Positions 1 through 7,613 of a stretch of DNA of 64,000 nt are shown here, in pieces. A model generated the notes under the pieces. The model was given only the letters and a program-made list of their open reading frames with translations. It did not search any database and was not told where the DNA came from. Source of the DNA: Auanema rhodensis (Eukaryota; Nematoda; Chromadorea; Rhabditida; Rhabditidae); assembly GCA_964057225.1 (NCBI GenBank), contig OZ059895.1:10912001-10976000 (forward strand), read 5' to 3'. The position numbers and the translations under genes were made by a program. The number at the start of each line of letters is the position of its first letter. Within the stretch, counting starts at the first letter, position 1.

Positions 1-144
1 TCCAGCATTGATGAGATTTTGGGCTGTAGGTGATTGAATAATGCGTGGTAAAAACGATGCCAAAGTTGCCAGTATACCACCCAGTCCATGACCTCTCTGC
101 ATACCACGTTGAAACATCATTCCACTAAATGGCGCCCCACCCAT
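1..144 (-). CDS. Maverick core (pX-like) protein, 5' part only (window edge)
   Basis: This is the N-terminal 48 codons of the same small basic protein that is complete at 2457-2849 and 5162-5554. The start codon is at 144-142 and the gene runs off the left edge of the window. Window base 1 corresponds to base 2706, so this belongs to a third, left-hand copy of the 2,705-bp repeat unit. The visible part contains the Gly/Met-rich start and the hydrophobic GLGGILATLASFLPRI stretch. Confidence 0.75.
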   Translation of the reverse strand, partial: MGGAPFSGMMFQRGMQRGHGLGGILATLASFLPRIIQSPTAQNLINAG

Positions 145-254
145 TTGTTAATTCAAAAGTGTTGTCCATTGAATTGAGTTCAAGTCTAGAAGGAGCTGTG
201 GCATATTGAACCGCACGTGCGCAATAAAAAAGTTACACTAGATCATTTTACTAA

Positions 255-565
255 ATGTATTCGTCTGAAATAGCGTCACTATTGCGATCTGTCCGCATCA
301 CTCGAAAACTATTCCTCGGTGTATTTAGCGCCGATACTCTACCCAAAACACGTCGAAAGAACTTTGCACTTGTTGTAAATACTGACACACACGATAAACC
401 GGGCACACATTGGCAAGTCATCTTTGTACGTAATGATCAAGCCTACTATTTCTGTAGCTTGGGATATAAAATGAACAAGTACATTCGTCATTATCTGGCC
501 AAATATAAAAATGTAAAAGTTAATACTTGCAAACCACAACGCATAATTGAATACACTTGTGGTGG
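255..565 (+). pseudogene. Adenain-type cysteine protease, truncated (copy 1)
   Basis: The first ~103 codons are identical to the complete protease at 5665-6120, including the GTHW histidine motif and the TCGG motif with the presumed nucleophile Cys102. After base 565 the sequence switches to the family B polymerase gene, so the reading frame continues into unrelated residues and stops at 671. The C-terminal ~47 residues are missing. The product would keep His and Cys but lack the fold's C-terminal helices, so I expect it to be inactive. The break is a duplication junction, not a point lesion. Confidence 0.8.
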
Positions 566-709
566 CGTACTGTACAACAGTGCCAGAAGACTCACACTTG
601 GCACCAGCGCCATTTACAAATGTAGCCATAGCGGCTTATACAACCGCTCATGCAAGGCTACTATTGTATAAGGCAATGGAGAAAATTGGAAAGAACTTGG
701 TGCATACAG

Positions 710-752
710 GTAATTTCATACTTTGTATACAATTTAACCGTACATCATTTAG
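710..752 (+). other. Predicted 43-nt intron inside the polymerase catalytic motif
   Basis: GT...AG stretch with an AT-rich body and a terminal TTTAG. It interrupts the first Asp codon of the DTDS motif (phase 1). Splicing here is the only way I see to obtain the invariant motif. The same intron is at 3415-3457 in the second copy. Its small size fits nematode introns. Confidence 0.7.
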
Positions 753-958
753 ACACCGATTCTCTAATTTATTTAAAATGCCTCGATCAGCCTGATTCAA
801 TTGAGGATATGAAGGGTGAATGGTTGGGTAAACTAACTTCAGAAATACCCGATGGTTGGTCAATGACCAAATTTGTTTCACCAGCTGCAAAAGTGTATAG
901 TTATGAGCTAGTAAATGCAGCTGGTCATGTCAAGTATATCACCAAGGCAAAGGGAGTG

Positions 959-1002
959 GTAAGTATAAAAATATATTATTGAGAAACTTTTTAAAATTAC
1001 AG
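959..1002 (+). other. Predicted 44-nt intron in the polymerase gene
   Basis: Begins GTAAGT and ends TTACAG, both strong splice signals, and lies between codons (phase 0). Without splicing the frame ends within the AT-rich stretch. With splicing the frame continues into a thumb-like C-terminus. The second copy is at 3664-3707. Confidence 0.7.
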
Positions 1003-1220
1003 ACGTTGGACCACACGGCAGCCACCGTGGTAAACTATTAAAGTATGGAGCGATTGGTTCAAGGACTCGTGATGGATGGAGAAAAATTGGTTTTAAAAAC
1101 CAAAACAACGTTATTAAAGAGGCAGCTTAGTTCCATATCCACGATGGACATGACAAAGAGTACCAAGGTCGTAATGGATAAACTTTGTTATCTAGACGAT
1201 TTTAGTACTTTACCCTATGG

Positions 1221-2456
1221 TTATTGTGAATAATTTTCAATATATTTGAATTTATAAATTTTATTATTGTCAAATAACTCGGACGAGTGTACAGTCGGTG
1301 AAATATCAAATACAAAAAATGTGTAGCCAGCTTTATACATTGCTGGTGTAATACCATTGGATGAATCTGTACGACCAAAGCCCAAACTCTCCAAGATGTC
1401 AATATATGCTGTGGCATAGGAAGAACGCCATTCTAAATTATAAGGGCGGGTAGGTATTACCCGATTGTTGAGCGTCAAGTATATATTTTTCAATTCAAAC
1501 GGTTTAAAGTTGAATGGCGAATGTTTAAAAGTACCATTATAGGCGTGTGCGCCGACAAGACCTACTACAACACGTTTCGGTGTATGCGACGTGAATAATA
1601 TGTTATTGGGTGAATCCAAACGGCCTCCTTCTATGAAATAAGATCGCATTTTCACTGACGTCATGGGGTAGTGTATTCGTTCCTTTACAAGTTTATCTTC
1701 TATAGCCATAGCTAATCCAGCGTTTAAATCAAACTCTTGAATAAGCAAGTGCACATCGTTGATATCTATTTTCAGGTTTGGAAACTCCTCCTTCATTGCA
1801 GCATCCTTGCTTTCATTATTCCATCCAAGTGTGTCAATTAAGAAATTATCACGGTTCGGATATGCAGTTAGCTCCATTTTTGAATAGTTTACAAACAGTC
1901 GTTCCTGATTGAATAAGTCGATATTGATGGGAGCAGCTATCTTACACAATATGCCATTTTTAACAAGCCCTTGTCGCGCTCTAAAGCCAGGACTGGCTGC
2001 ATTATCTATATATCTATCCGCATAATAGCCTGATATGGCAAGTTTGCTCTCTTTAACATCGTTGCTATACATTAGAATATTCTCAATATATGTTTTGTAG
2101 GCATGATTTACGGTAGAGTCATACACGCTAACATCACCAATTTTTAAATGATACGAGTGTATCAAACTGGCTGCAAATTGTTGGCATGGTGCAAAAACAA
2201 GGTTGTCTGGTACTGGATCACCGTTTGTGGTTACAATTTTGAATTTTACATTCAACCAACACCTTCTCAGATTAAGAAATGATTTGGAATTTTGGGCTAT
2301 AACAAATTCCCATGGTCCTTGAGGAAGAAAAGTATTTTTTAAAGGAACTTGTACAGTACAAGTGGATTCAACACCTAATGCCGACGCCGGTATGTCACTA
2401 TAATTAATATTAGGTAAAAGTGCTTGTGCTGATTTTGAATCTATAAATTTAGCCAT
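1221..2456 (-). CDS. Maverick/Polinton major capsid protein (F54H12.2-like), copy 1
   Basis: 411-residue protein that I recognise as the hexon-type major capsid protein of Maverick/adintovirus-like elements, the family annotated in nematodes as F54H12.2-like. Such proteins have a double jelly-roll fold and form the icosahedral shell. Supporting blocks are GPWEFVIAQ near residue 47, the YKTYIENILMYS segment near 120, PKRVVVGLVG near 290, SPFNFKPFELKNIYLTLN near 312, and a C-terminal GYTFFVFDISP. Length is usual for the family and the frame is uninterrupted. The start ATG directly abuts the stop codon of the upstream core-like gene, which suggests coupled expression. The 3' end overlaps the convergent polymerase fragment by 13 bp. 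It differs from copy 2 by one residue (Gly here, Asp there, near residue 308). Confidence 0.85.
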   Translation of the reverse strand: MAKFIDSKSAQALLPNINYSDIPASALGVESTCTVQVPLKNTFLPQGPWEFVIAQNSKSFLNLRRCWLNVKFKIVTTNGDPVPDNLVFAPCQQFAASLIHSYHLKIGDVSVYDSTVNHAYKTYIENILMYSNDVKESKLAISGYYADRYIDNAASPGFRARQGLVKNGILCKIAAPINIDLFNQERLFVNYSKMELTAYPNRDNFLIDTLGWNNESKDAAMKEEFPNLKIDINDVHLLIQEFDLNAGLAMAIEDKLVKERIHYPMTSVKMRSYFIEGGRLDSPNNILFTSHTPKRVVVGLVGAHAYNGTFKHSPFNFKPFELKNIYLTLNNRVIPTRPYNLEWRSSYATAYIDILESLGFGRTDSSNGITPAMYKAGYTFFVFDISPTVHSSELFDNNKIYKFKYIENYSQ

Positions 2457-2849
2457 TTAAATACGATACGACCGCTCACGAGTTATGCACAGACGCTTAT
2501 GAGGTTTTGTTGTTTTGCGTCGTCGCCGCTTGCCCAAACCGGTAAGATCTCTTATAGCCTGCCGGCCGGTTGTTTTAAGAGTTTGCTTGATATTATCGCC
2601 CTTGAGCACCCCATCAACAATTTCATTGCTAGTTTTTAGCAATTGGCCGCCAAGAGGTGAATTTACAACTGGACTATTGCTTACAGCACTGGATAATGCA
2701 TTCCTTCCAGCATTGATGAGATTTTGGGCTGTAGGTGATTGAATAATGCGTGGTAAAAACGATGCCAAAGTTGCCAGTATACCACCCAGTCCATGACCTC
2801 TCTGCATACCACGTTGAAACATCATTCCACTAAATGGCGCCCCACCCAT
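2457..2849 (-). CDS. Small basic virion core/pX-like protein, copy 1
   Basis: 130-residue protein with a Gly/Met-rich N-terminus, a hydrophobic or amphipathic stretch (GLGGILATLASFLPRI, residues ~21-36), a polar middle, and a very basic tail containing KRRRRK. This layout resembles adenovirus core or membrane-active precursor proteins (pX/pVI type) and the equivalent small gene beside the hexon in Maverick/adintovirus genomes. The likely role is DNA condensation or capsid maturation, inferred from architecture and position. The gene is directly upstream of the capsid gene on the same strand, with TAA immediately followed by ATG. Confidence 0.6.
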   Translation of the reverse strand: MGGAPFSGMMFQRGMQRGHGLGGILATLASFLPRIIQSPTAQNLINAGRNALSSAVSNSPVVNSPLGGQLLKTSNEIVDGVLKGDNIKQTLKTTGRQAIRDLTGLGKRRRRKTTKPHKRLCITRERSYRI

Positions 2850-2959
2850 TTGTTAATTCAAAAGTGTTGTCCATTGAATTGAGTTCAAGTCTAGAAGGAG
2901 CTGTGGCATATTGAACCGCACGTGCGCAATACAAAAGTTACATTAGATCATTTTACTAA
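2850..2959. promoter_or_regulatory. Divergent intergenic region between core-like and protease genes
   Basis: 110 bp separate the outward-facing start codons of the core-like gene (minus strand) and the protease gene (plus strand), so promoters for both are expected here. A palindromic GCACGTGC with an E-box core lies near 2917-2924. I see no convincing TATA box. Equivalents are at 145-254 and 5555-5664; the first differs at two bases. Confidence 0.35.
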
Positions 2960-3270
2960 ATGTATTCGTCTGAAATAGCGTCACTATTGCGATCTGTCCG
3001 CATCACTCGAAAACTATTCCTCGGTGTATTTAGCGCCGATACTCTACCCAAAACACGTCGAAAGAACTTTGCACTTGTTGTAAATACTGACACACACGAT
3101 AAACCGGGCACACATTGGCAAGTCATCTTTGTACGTAATGATCAAGCCTACTATTTCTGTAGCTTGGGATATAAAATGAACAAGTACATTCGTCATTATC
3201 TGGCCAAATATAAAAATGTAAAAGTTAATACTTGCAAACCACAACGCATAATTGAATACACTTGTGGTGG
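2960..3270 (+). pseudogene. Adenain-type cysteine protease, truncated (copy 2)
   Basis: Exact repeat of the truncated copy at 255-565. The first ~103 residues match the intact protease, then the sequence changes to polymerase at 3270/3271. The nominal frame continues to 3376 with unrelated residues. His52 and Cys102 are present but the C-terminal third is lost. Confidence 0.8.
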
Positions 3271-3938
3271 CGTACTGTACAACAGTGCCAGAAGACTCAC
3301 ACTTGGCACCAGCGCCATTTACAAATGTAGCCATAGCGGCTTATACAACCGCTCATGCAAGGCTACTATTGTATAAGGCAATGGAGAAAATTGGAAAGAA
3401 CTTGGTGCATACAGGTAATTTCATACTTTGTATACAATTTAACCGTACATCATTTAGACACCGATTCTCTAATTTATTTAAAATGCCTCGATCAGCCTGA
3501 TTCAATTGAGGATATGAAGGGTGAATGGTTGGGTAAACTAACTTCAGAAATACCCGATGGTTGGTCAATGACCAAATTTGTTTCACCAGCTGCAAAAGTG
3601 TATAGTTATGAGCTAGTAAATGCAGCTGGTCATGTCAAGTATATCACCAAGGCAAAGGGAGTGGTAAGTATAAAAATATATTATTGAGAAACTTTTTAAA
3701 ATTACAGACGTTGGACCACACGGCAGCCACCGTGGTAAACTATTAAAGTATGGAGCGATTGGTTCAAGGACTCGTGATGGATGGAGAAAAATTGGTTTTA
3801 AAAACCAAAACAACGTTATTAAAGAGGCAGCTTAGTTCCATATCCACGATGGACATGACAAAGAGTACCAAGGTCGTAATGGATAAACTTTGTTATCTAG
3901 ACGATTTTAGTACTTTACCCTATGGTTATTGTGAATAA
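3271..3938 (+). pseudogene. Protein-primed family B DNA polymerase, 3' fragment (copy 2)
   Basis: Repeat of the fragment at 566-1233 with the same two predicted introns (3415-3457 and 3664-3707) and the same in-frame TAA, here at 3744-3746. The shared stop shows that the lesion was present before the duplication. Its 3' end overlaps the convergent capsid gene (stop at 3926) by 13 bp. Confidence 0.8.
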
Positions 3939-5161
3939 TTTTCAATATATTTGAATTTATAAATTTTATTATTGTCAAATAACTCGGACGAGTGTACAGT
4001 CGGTGAAATATCAAATACAAAAAATGTGTAGCCAGCTTTATACATTGCTGGTGTAATACCATTGGATGAATCTGTACGACCAAAGCCCAAACTCTCCAAG
4101 ATGTCAATATATGCTGTGGCATAGGAAGAACGCCATTCTAAATTATAAGGGCGGGTAGGTATTACCCGATTGTTGAGCGTCAAGTATATATTTTTCAATT
4201 CAAACGGTTTAAAGTTGAATGGCGAATGTTTAAAAGTATCATTATAGGCGTGTGCGCCGACAAGACCTACTACAACACGTTTCGGTGTATGCGACGTGAA
4301 TAATATGTTATTGGGTGAATCCAAACGGCCTCCTTCTATGAAATAAGATCGCATTTTCACTGACGTCATGGGGTAGTGTATTCGTTCCTTTACAAGTTTA
4401 TCTTCTATAGCCATAGCTAATCCAGCGTTTAAATCAAACTCTTGAATAAGCAAGTGCACATCGTTGATATCTATTTTCAGGTTTGGAAACTCCTCCTTCA
4501 TTGCAGCATCCTTGCTTTCATTATTCCATCCAAGTGTGTCAATTAAGAAATTATCACGGTTCGGATATGCAGTTAGCTCCATTTTTGAATAGTTTACAAA
4601 CAGTCGTTCCTGATTGAATAAGTCGATATTGATGGGAGCAGCTATCTTACACAATATGCCATTTTTAACAAGCCCTTGTCGCGCTCTAAAGCCAGGACTG
4701 GCTGCATTATCTATATATCTATCCGCATAATAGCCTGATATGGCAAGTTTGCTCTCTTTAACATCGTTGCTATACATTAGAATATTCTCAATATATGTTT
4801 TGTAGGCATGATTTACGGTAGAGTCATACACGCTAACATCACCAATTTTTAAATGATACGAGTGTATCAAACTGGCTGCAAATTGTTGGCATGGTGCAAA
4901 AACAAGGTTGTCTGGTACTGGATCACCGTTTGTGGTTACAATTTTGAATTTTACATTCAACCAACACCTTCTCAGATTAAGAAATGATTTGGAATTTTGG
5001 GCTATAACAAATTCCCATGGTCCTTGAGGAAGAAAAGTATTTTTTAAAGGAACTTGTACAGTACAAGTGGATTCAACACCTAATGCCGACGCCGGTATGT
5101 CACTATAATTAATATTAGGTAAAAGTGCTTGTGCTGATTTTGAATCTATAAATTTAGCCAT
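3926..5161 (-). CDS. Maverick/Polinton major capsid protein (F54H12.2-like), copy 2
   Basis: 411-residue hexon-type capsid protein, identical to the copy at 1221-2456 apart from one base (T at 4239 where copy 1 has C), giving Asp for Gly in the AYNxTFKHSPF segment. The frame is intact. The same abutting TAA-ATG arrangement with the upstream core-like gene is present. Confidence 0.85.
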   Translation of the reverse strand: MAKFIDSKSAQALLPNINYSDIPASALGVESTCTVQVPLKNTFLPQGPWEFVIAQNSKSFLNLRRCWLNVKFKIVTTNGDPVPDNLVFAPCQQFAASLIHSYHLKIGDVSVYDSTVNHAYKTYIENILMYSNDVKESKLAISGYYADRYIDNAASPGFRARQGLVKNGILCKIAAPINIDLFNQERLFVNYSKMELTAYPNRDNFLIDTLGWNNESKDAAMKEEFPNLKIDINDVHLLIQEFDLNAGLAMAIEDKLVKERIHYPMTSVKMRSYFIEGGRLDSPNNILFTSHTPKRVVVGLVGAHAYNDTFKHSPFNFKPFELKNIYLTLNNRVIPTRPYNLEWRSSYATAYIDILESLGFGRTDSSNGITPAMYKAGYTFFVFDISPTVHSSELFDNNKIYKFKYIENYSQ

Positions 5162-5554
5162 TTAAATACGATACGACCGCTCACGAGTTATGCACAGACG
5201 CTTATGAGGTTTTGTTGTTTTGCGTCGTCGCCGCTTGCCCAAACCGGTAAGATCTCTTATAGCCTGCCGGCCGGTTGTTTTAAGAGTTTGCTTGATATTA
5301 TCGCCCTTGAGCACCCCATCAACAATTTCATTGCTAGTTTTTAGCAATTGGCCGCCAAGAGGTGAATTTACAACTGGACTATTGCTTACAGCACTGGATA
5401 ATGCATTCCTTCCAGCATTGATGAGATTTTGGGCTGTAGGTGATTGAATAATGCGTGGTAAAAACGATGCCAAAGTTGCCAGTATACCACCCAGTCCATG
5501 ACCTCTCTGCATACCACGTTGAAACATCATTCCACTAAATGGCGCCCCACCCAT
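5162..5554 (-). CDS. Small basic virion core/pX-like protein, copy 2
   Basis: Same 130-residue protein as at 2457-2849: hydrophobic glycine-containing segment near the N-terminus and an Arg/Lys-rich C-terminus. It sits between the capsid gene (0 bp downstream, same strand) and the divergent intact protease gene (110 bp away). Confidence 0.6.
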   Translation of the reverse strand: MGGAPFSGMMFQRGMQRGHGLGGILATLASFLPRIIQSPTAQNLINAGRNALSSAVSNSPVVNSPLGGQLLKTSNEIVDGVLKGDNIKQTLKTTGRQAIRDLTGLGKRRRRKTTKPHKRLCITRERSYRI

Positions 5555-5664
5555 TTGTTAATTCAAAAGTGTTGTCCATTGAATTGAGTTCAAGTCTAGA
5601 AGGAGCTGTGGCATATTGAACCGCACGTGCGCAATACAAAAGTTACATTAGATCATTTTACTAA

Positions 5665-6120
5665 ATGTATTCGTCTGAAATAGCGTCACTATTGCGATCT
5701 GTCCGCATCACTCGAAAACTATTCCTCGGTGTATTTAGCGCCGATACTCTACCCAAAACACGTCGAAAGAACTTTGCACTTGTTGTAAATACTGACACAC
5801 ACGATAAACCGGGCACACATTGGCAAGTCATCTTTGTACGTAATGATCAAGCCTACTATTTCTGTAGCTTGGGATATAAAATGAACAAGTACATTCGTCA
5901 TTATCTGGCCAAATATAAAAATGTAAAAGTTAATACTTGCAAACCACAACGCATAATTGAATACACTTGTGGTGGTTATGTTATATTTGTAATACTAATG
6001 TTGTCAGCTGGTAATACATTTGAAAGCATTTGTTCATTTTTTAAACTATTACAAAACGATGATGTCTTTATTAAAGCGTTTATGCATAAAGTATTCGACT
6101 ATAAATTATCTAGCATATGA
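5665..6120 (+). CDS. Adenain-like (C5) maturation cysteine protease, full-length copy
   Basis: 151-residue protein of the adenovirus-type protease family used by Maverick/Polinton elements to mature capsid proteins. Visible marks are the N-terminal GVFSADTLP segment, an NTDTHDKPGTHW block with the catalytic His at residue 52, a YYFCSLGY block at 65-71, and TCGGY with the likely nucleophile Cys at 102, followed by a hydrophobic helix. The acidic member of the triad usually sits in the middle block (F-D/E-S-x-G in relatives), but here that position is Cys67, in all three copies. Activity is therefore doubtful. The first 104 codons match the truncated copies; only this copy has the C-terminal part. 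It opens a plus-strand run followed by a small ORF and a zinc-finger gene. Confidence 0.8.
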   Translation: MYSSEIASLLRSVRITRKLFLGVFSADTLPKTRRKNFALVVNTDTHDKPGTHWQVIFVRNDQAYYFCSLGYKMNKYIRHYLAKYKNVKVNTCKPQRIIEYTCGGYVIFVILMLSAGNTFESICSFFKLLQNDDVFIKAFMHKVFDYKLSSI

Positions 6121-6166
6121 TCAACTTCGCCATTAAAACGTCACCTGCTACATTAGGTGGTCATTT

Positions 6167-6337
6167 ATGAATATTCCCTGTCACTGTGAATTATGTATAA
6201 GATACACGTTGGAACAATCTGTGCCAACACCCCTGTACAAAAAGATTTTGAAACGTATTTCAGTGCCATTCATTAAAGAAATATCTCTGGGACTAGGCTT
6301 TTGTACAACACTAGTCATTATTCCACTCATTATATAA
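6167..6337 (+). CDS. Small hypothetical protein with C-terminal hydrophobic segment
   Basis: 56-codon ORF from ATG to TAA lying between the protease and zinc-finger genes on the same strand (46 bp after the protease stop). It has a cysteine-rich start (CHCELC at residues 5-10), a basic middle (KKILKR) and a hydrophobic end (LGLGFCTTLVIIPLII) that could be a membrane anchor. Maverick-type elements often carry small membrane-type ORFs, but I recognise no specific family. It could be a chance ORF. Confidence 0.35.
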   Translation: MNIPCHCELCIRYTLEQSVPTPLYKKILKRISVPFIKEISLGLGFCTTLVIIPLII

Positions 6338-6378
6338 AAGTGAGTTGACTGTGTGTGGTTGTTTTTTATTTTCCTCTA

Positions 6379-6843
6379 ATGGAACTTTTATGTAACAAGT
6401 ATTGTGTTACGTGCCAGGAAATATTTTCATCAGCCAAGCATTTTAGTGATCACGTATTGAAAAGACATGACGGGATTCAACCCGTATGTAACAGTTATAT
6501 CAGCAATGCTGACTTTATTCAAAAATATGGACATTTGGATGGTGTTCGTAGACGTTTGTGCCCTTATTGTAGTGAAACTTTTGGAACAAGATTCACTTGT
6601 CAGCGTCATATTCGGCGTCTTCATAATAGTAATGGAACGAATGGTAAAGATGGTGATGGAAATGATACCAGCGAACCCTCTGAAAAAACTGAGGAGTTTG
6701 TACAGTCAACCGAACCAAAACGATGCCGCTGCAATAGTAACCGAGAATATTCACAACACGAGCCGCGCATCGAACAAAACGGCGTTGAACTACCTTTTAA
6801 ATCTTCGAAAATCGTAATGTGGTCTTGTATAACTGTTGAATAA
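6379..6843 (+). CDS. C2H2 zinc-finger protein (Maverick accessory gene)
   Basis: 154-residue protein with two well-formed C2H2 fingers. Finger 1 starts CVTC and ends HVLKRH; finger 2 starts CPYC and ends HIRRLH. Both have Cys-x2-Cys-x12-His-x4-His spacing. About 29 residues separate them. The remaining ~75 residues are a polar, low-complexity tail. I chose the ATG at 6379; the open frame extends upstream to 6355 without another ATG. It may bind DNA or RNA and regulate the element, but no specific homologue is recognised. The last ~220 bp overlap the 3' end of the convergent penton-like gene. Confidence 0.6.
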   Translation: MELLCNKYCVTCQEIFSSAKHFSDHVLKRHDGIQPVCNSYISNADFIQKYGHLDGVRRRLCPYCSETFGTRFTCQRHIRRLHNSNGTNGKDGDGNDTSEPSEKTEEFVQSTEPKRCRCNSNREYSQHEPRIEQNGVELPFKSSKIVMWSCITVE

Positions 6844-7262
6844 AACATGTATTTCACATTTTTAACATGTAATGTAACAACTGTAGAACCATAATTAAAT
6901 TGCATAGGGCGGCCAAATTCATCTAAAATTTCAATACGTATAGTATCGAGTGTTTGCTTAGTGATTGGTACATAACGAATAGGATTAAATGTTTTGGCAA
7001 TCATTTTACCAAATTCAGTGGGAGGTGGTACAGGTAAACATGCAAGTATTTTAGCTTTCACATTACCGAGAATGGAATATTCTACAATATCACAATATAT
7101 ATACATTGTATTAATGTTGTTTGAAAAATCAATGGGGCGCCTGGCTATTAACGTGTCGTTGATAATTTTATTCTCAAAGCCAAGAAAATATGCGAGAGCA
7201 TCACCGAGTGTTGCATTCAACAATAGCCGCTTACTTGTTACAAACTCTATGCGTTGTACCAT
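6621..7262 (-). pseudogene. Penton-like minor capsid protein, N-terminally truncated
   Basis: 213-codon frame whose middle matches the minor capsid (penton-like) protein of Maverick/adintovirus elements: YIYCDIVEYSILGNVKAKIL at residues ~54-73, a YVPITKQTLDTIRIEI block, then DEFGRPMQFNYGSTVVTLHVK. In relatives this is the C-terminal half of a jelly-roll protein that forms the five-fold vertices. The N-terminal half is missing: a stop lies a few codons upstream, and the opposite strand beyond ~7262 is packaging ATPase. The last ~60 codons overlap the zinc-finger gene and look unlike the family, so the true end may have been earlier. Probably non-functional. Confidence 0.65.
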
Positions 7263-7263
7263 T

Positions 7264-7531
7264 AAATGATGAGCGTTTAATAGTTATTCAAGGACCACCT
7301 GATCCGGATATAATAAAAGAGCAAAAGGGAGTAAACACCATACTAGTGCTGGATGATTTGATGAATTTTTTCTCATTGAATAAAGCGGCTAAAGAATTAC
7401 TCAACAACATTTTTACAGTGTGGGCACATCACTGGAATTTGGCAGTGTTTAATCTTGTGCAAGCTGCATTTCAGCTCGACAGGACCAGTCGAATTAATAG
7501 TACATATATAATACTGATGAAAAGTCATTCA
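7264..7531 (+). pseudogene. FtsK/HerA-type packaging ATPase, fragment
   Basis: About 90 codons resemble the A32-like genome-packaging ATPase of Maverick/Polinton elements. A Walker B motif (TILVLDDLMNFF) is followed by a WAHHWNLAVFNLVQAAF block and RTSRINSTYIILMKS, in the family order. The Walker A half is missing, and upstream bases are the antisense of the penton fragment. The 3' end runs into a duplicated 41-bp sequence at 7532. The two capsid-assembly genes are thus fused head to head as broken halves. Confidence 0.7.
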
Positions 7532-7613
7532 GATATGTGTTCCATTGATTTACCCATAAGAGGTACGGTGACGATATGTGTTCCATTGATTTACCCATAA
7601 GAGGTACGGTGAA
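7532..7613 (+). repeat. 41-bp direct tandem duplication
   Basis: Two near-perfect adjacent copies (7532-7572 and 7573-7613) of a unit starting GATATGTGTTCC and ending GAGGTACGGTGA. A third, slightly diverged copy is at 7758-7799. The first copy forms the end of the ATPase frame. Confidence 0.85.

Larger units (their letters stand above)
566..1233 (+). pseudogene. Protein-primed family B DNA polymerase, 3' fragment with two introns (copy 1)
   Basis: This is the C-terminal part of the Maverick replicative DNA polymerase. The conserved TTAHARLLLYK stretch lies at about 630-670. The palm motif C DTDS is split by an intron at 710-752. A second intron is at 959-1002. Both begin GT and end AG, and removing them keeps one family-consistent frame. 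After the second intron an in-frame TAA occurs at 1039-1041, about 64 codons before the natural-looking end at 1231-1233. The 5' part (exonuclease, TPR and motif A regions) is absent, cut at the join with the protease gene at 565/566. The 3' end overlaps the convergent capsid gene by 13 bp. Lacking its N-terminus, it cannot make a working polymerase. Family call is firm; exact exon ends are by eye. Confidence 0.8.
1..5975. repeat. Head-to-tail tandem repeat of a 2,705-bp Maverick segment
   Basis: Base n matches base n+2705 throughout. Units are 566-3270 and 3271-5975, with the last 565 bp of an earlier unit at the left edge. Each unit contains the polymerase 3' end (+), capsid gene (-), core-like gene (-) and protease 5' part (+). 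By eye I find only three differing positions: 231 and 238 in the first partial unit against the later ones, and one capsid base (1534 against 4239). The breakpoint joins mid-protease to mid-polymerase. The right-hand copy continues into unique sequence at 5976. More copies may lie to the left of the window. Confidence 0.9.

Noticed and set aside
339..629. 96-codon minus-strand frame opposite the protease (also at 3044-3334)
   Set aside because: It is a shadow of the protease coding strand and has no features of its own.
2515..2742. 75-codon plus-strand frame opposite the core-like gene
   Set aside because: It is antisense to a better supported gene, and its Arg-rich start is the complement of that gene's basic tail.
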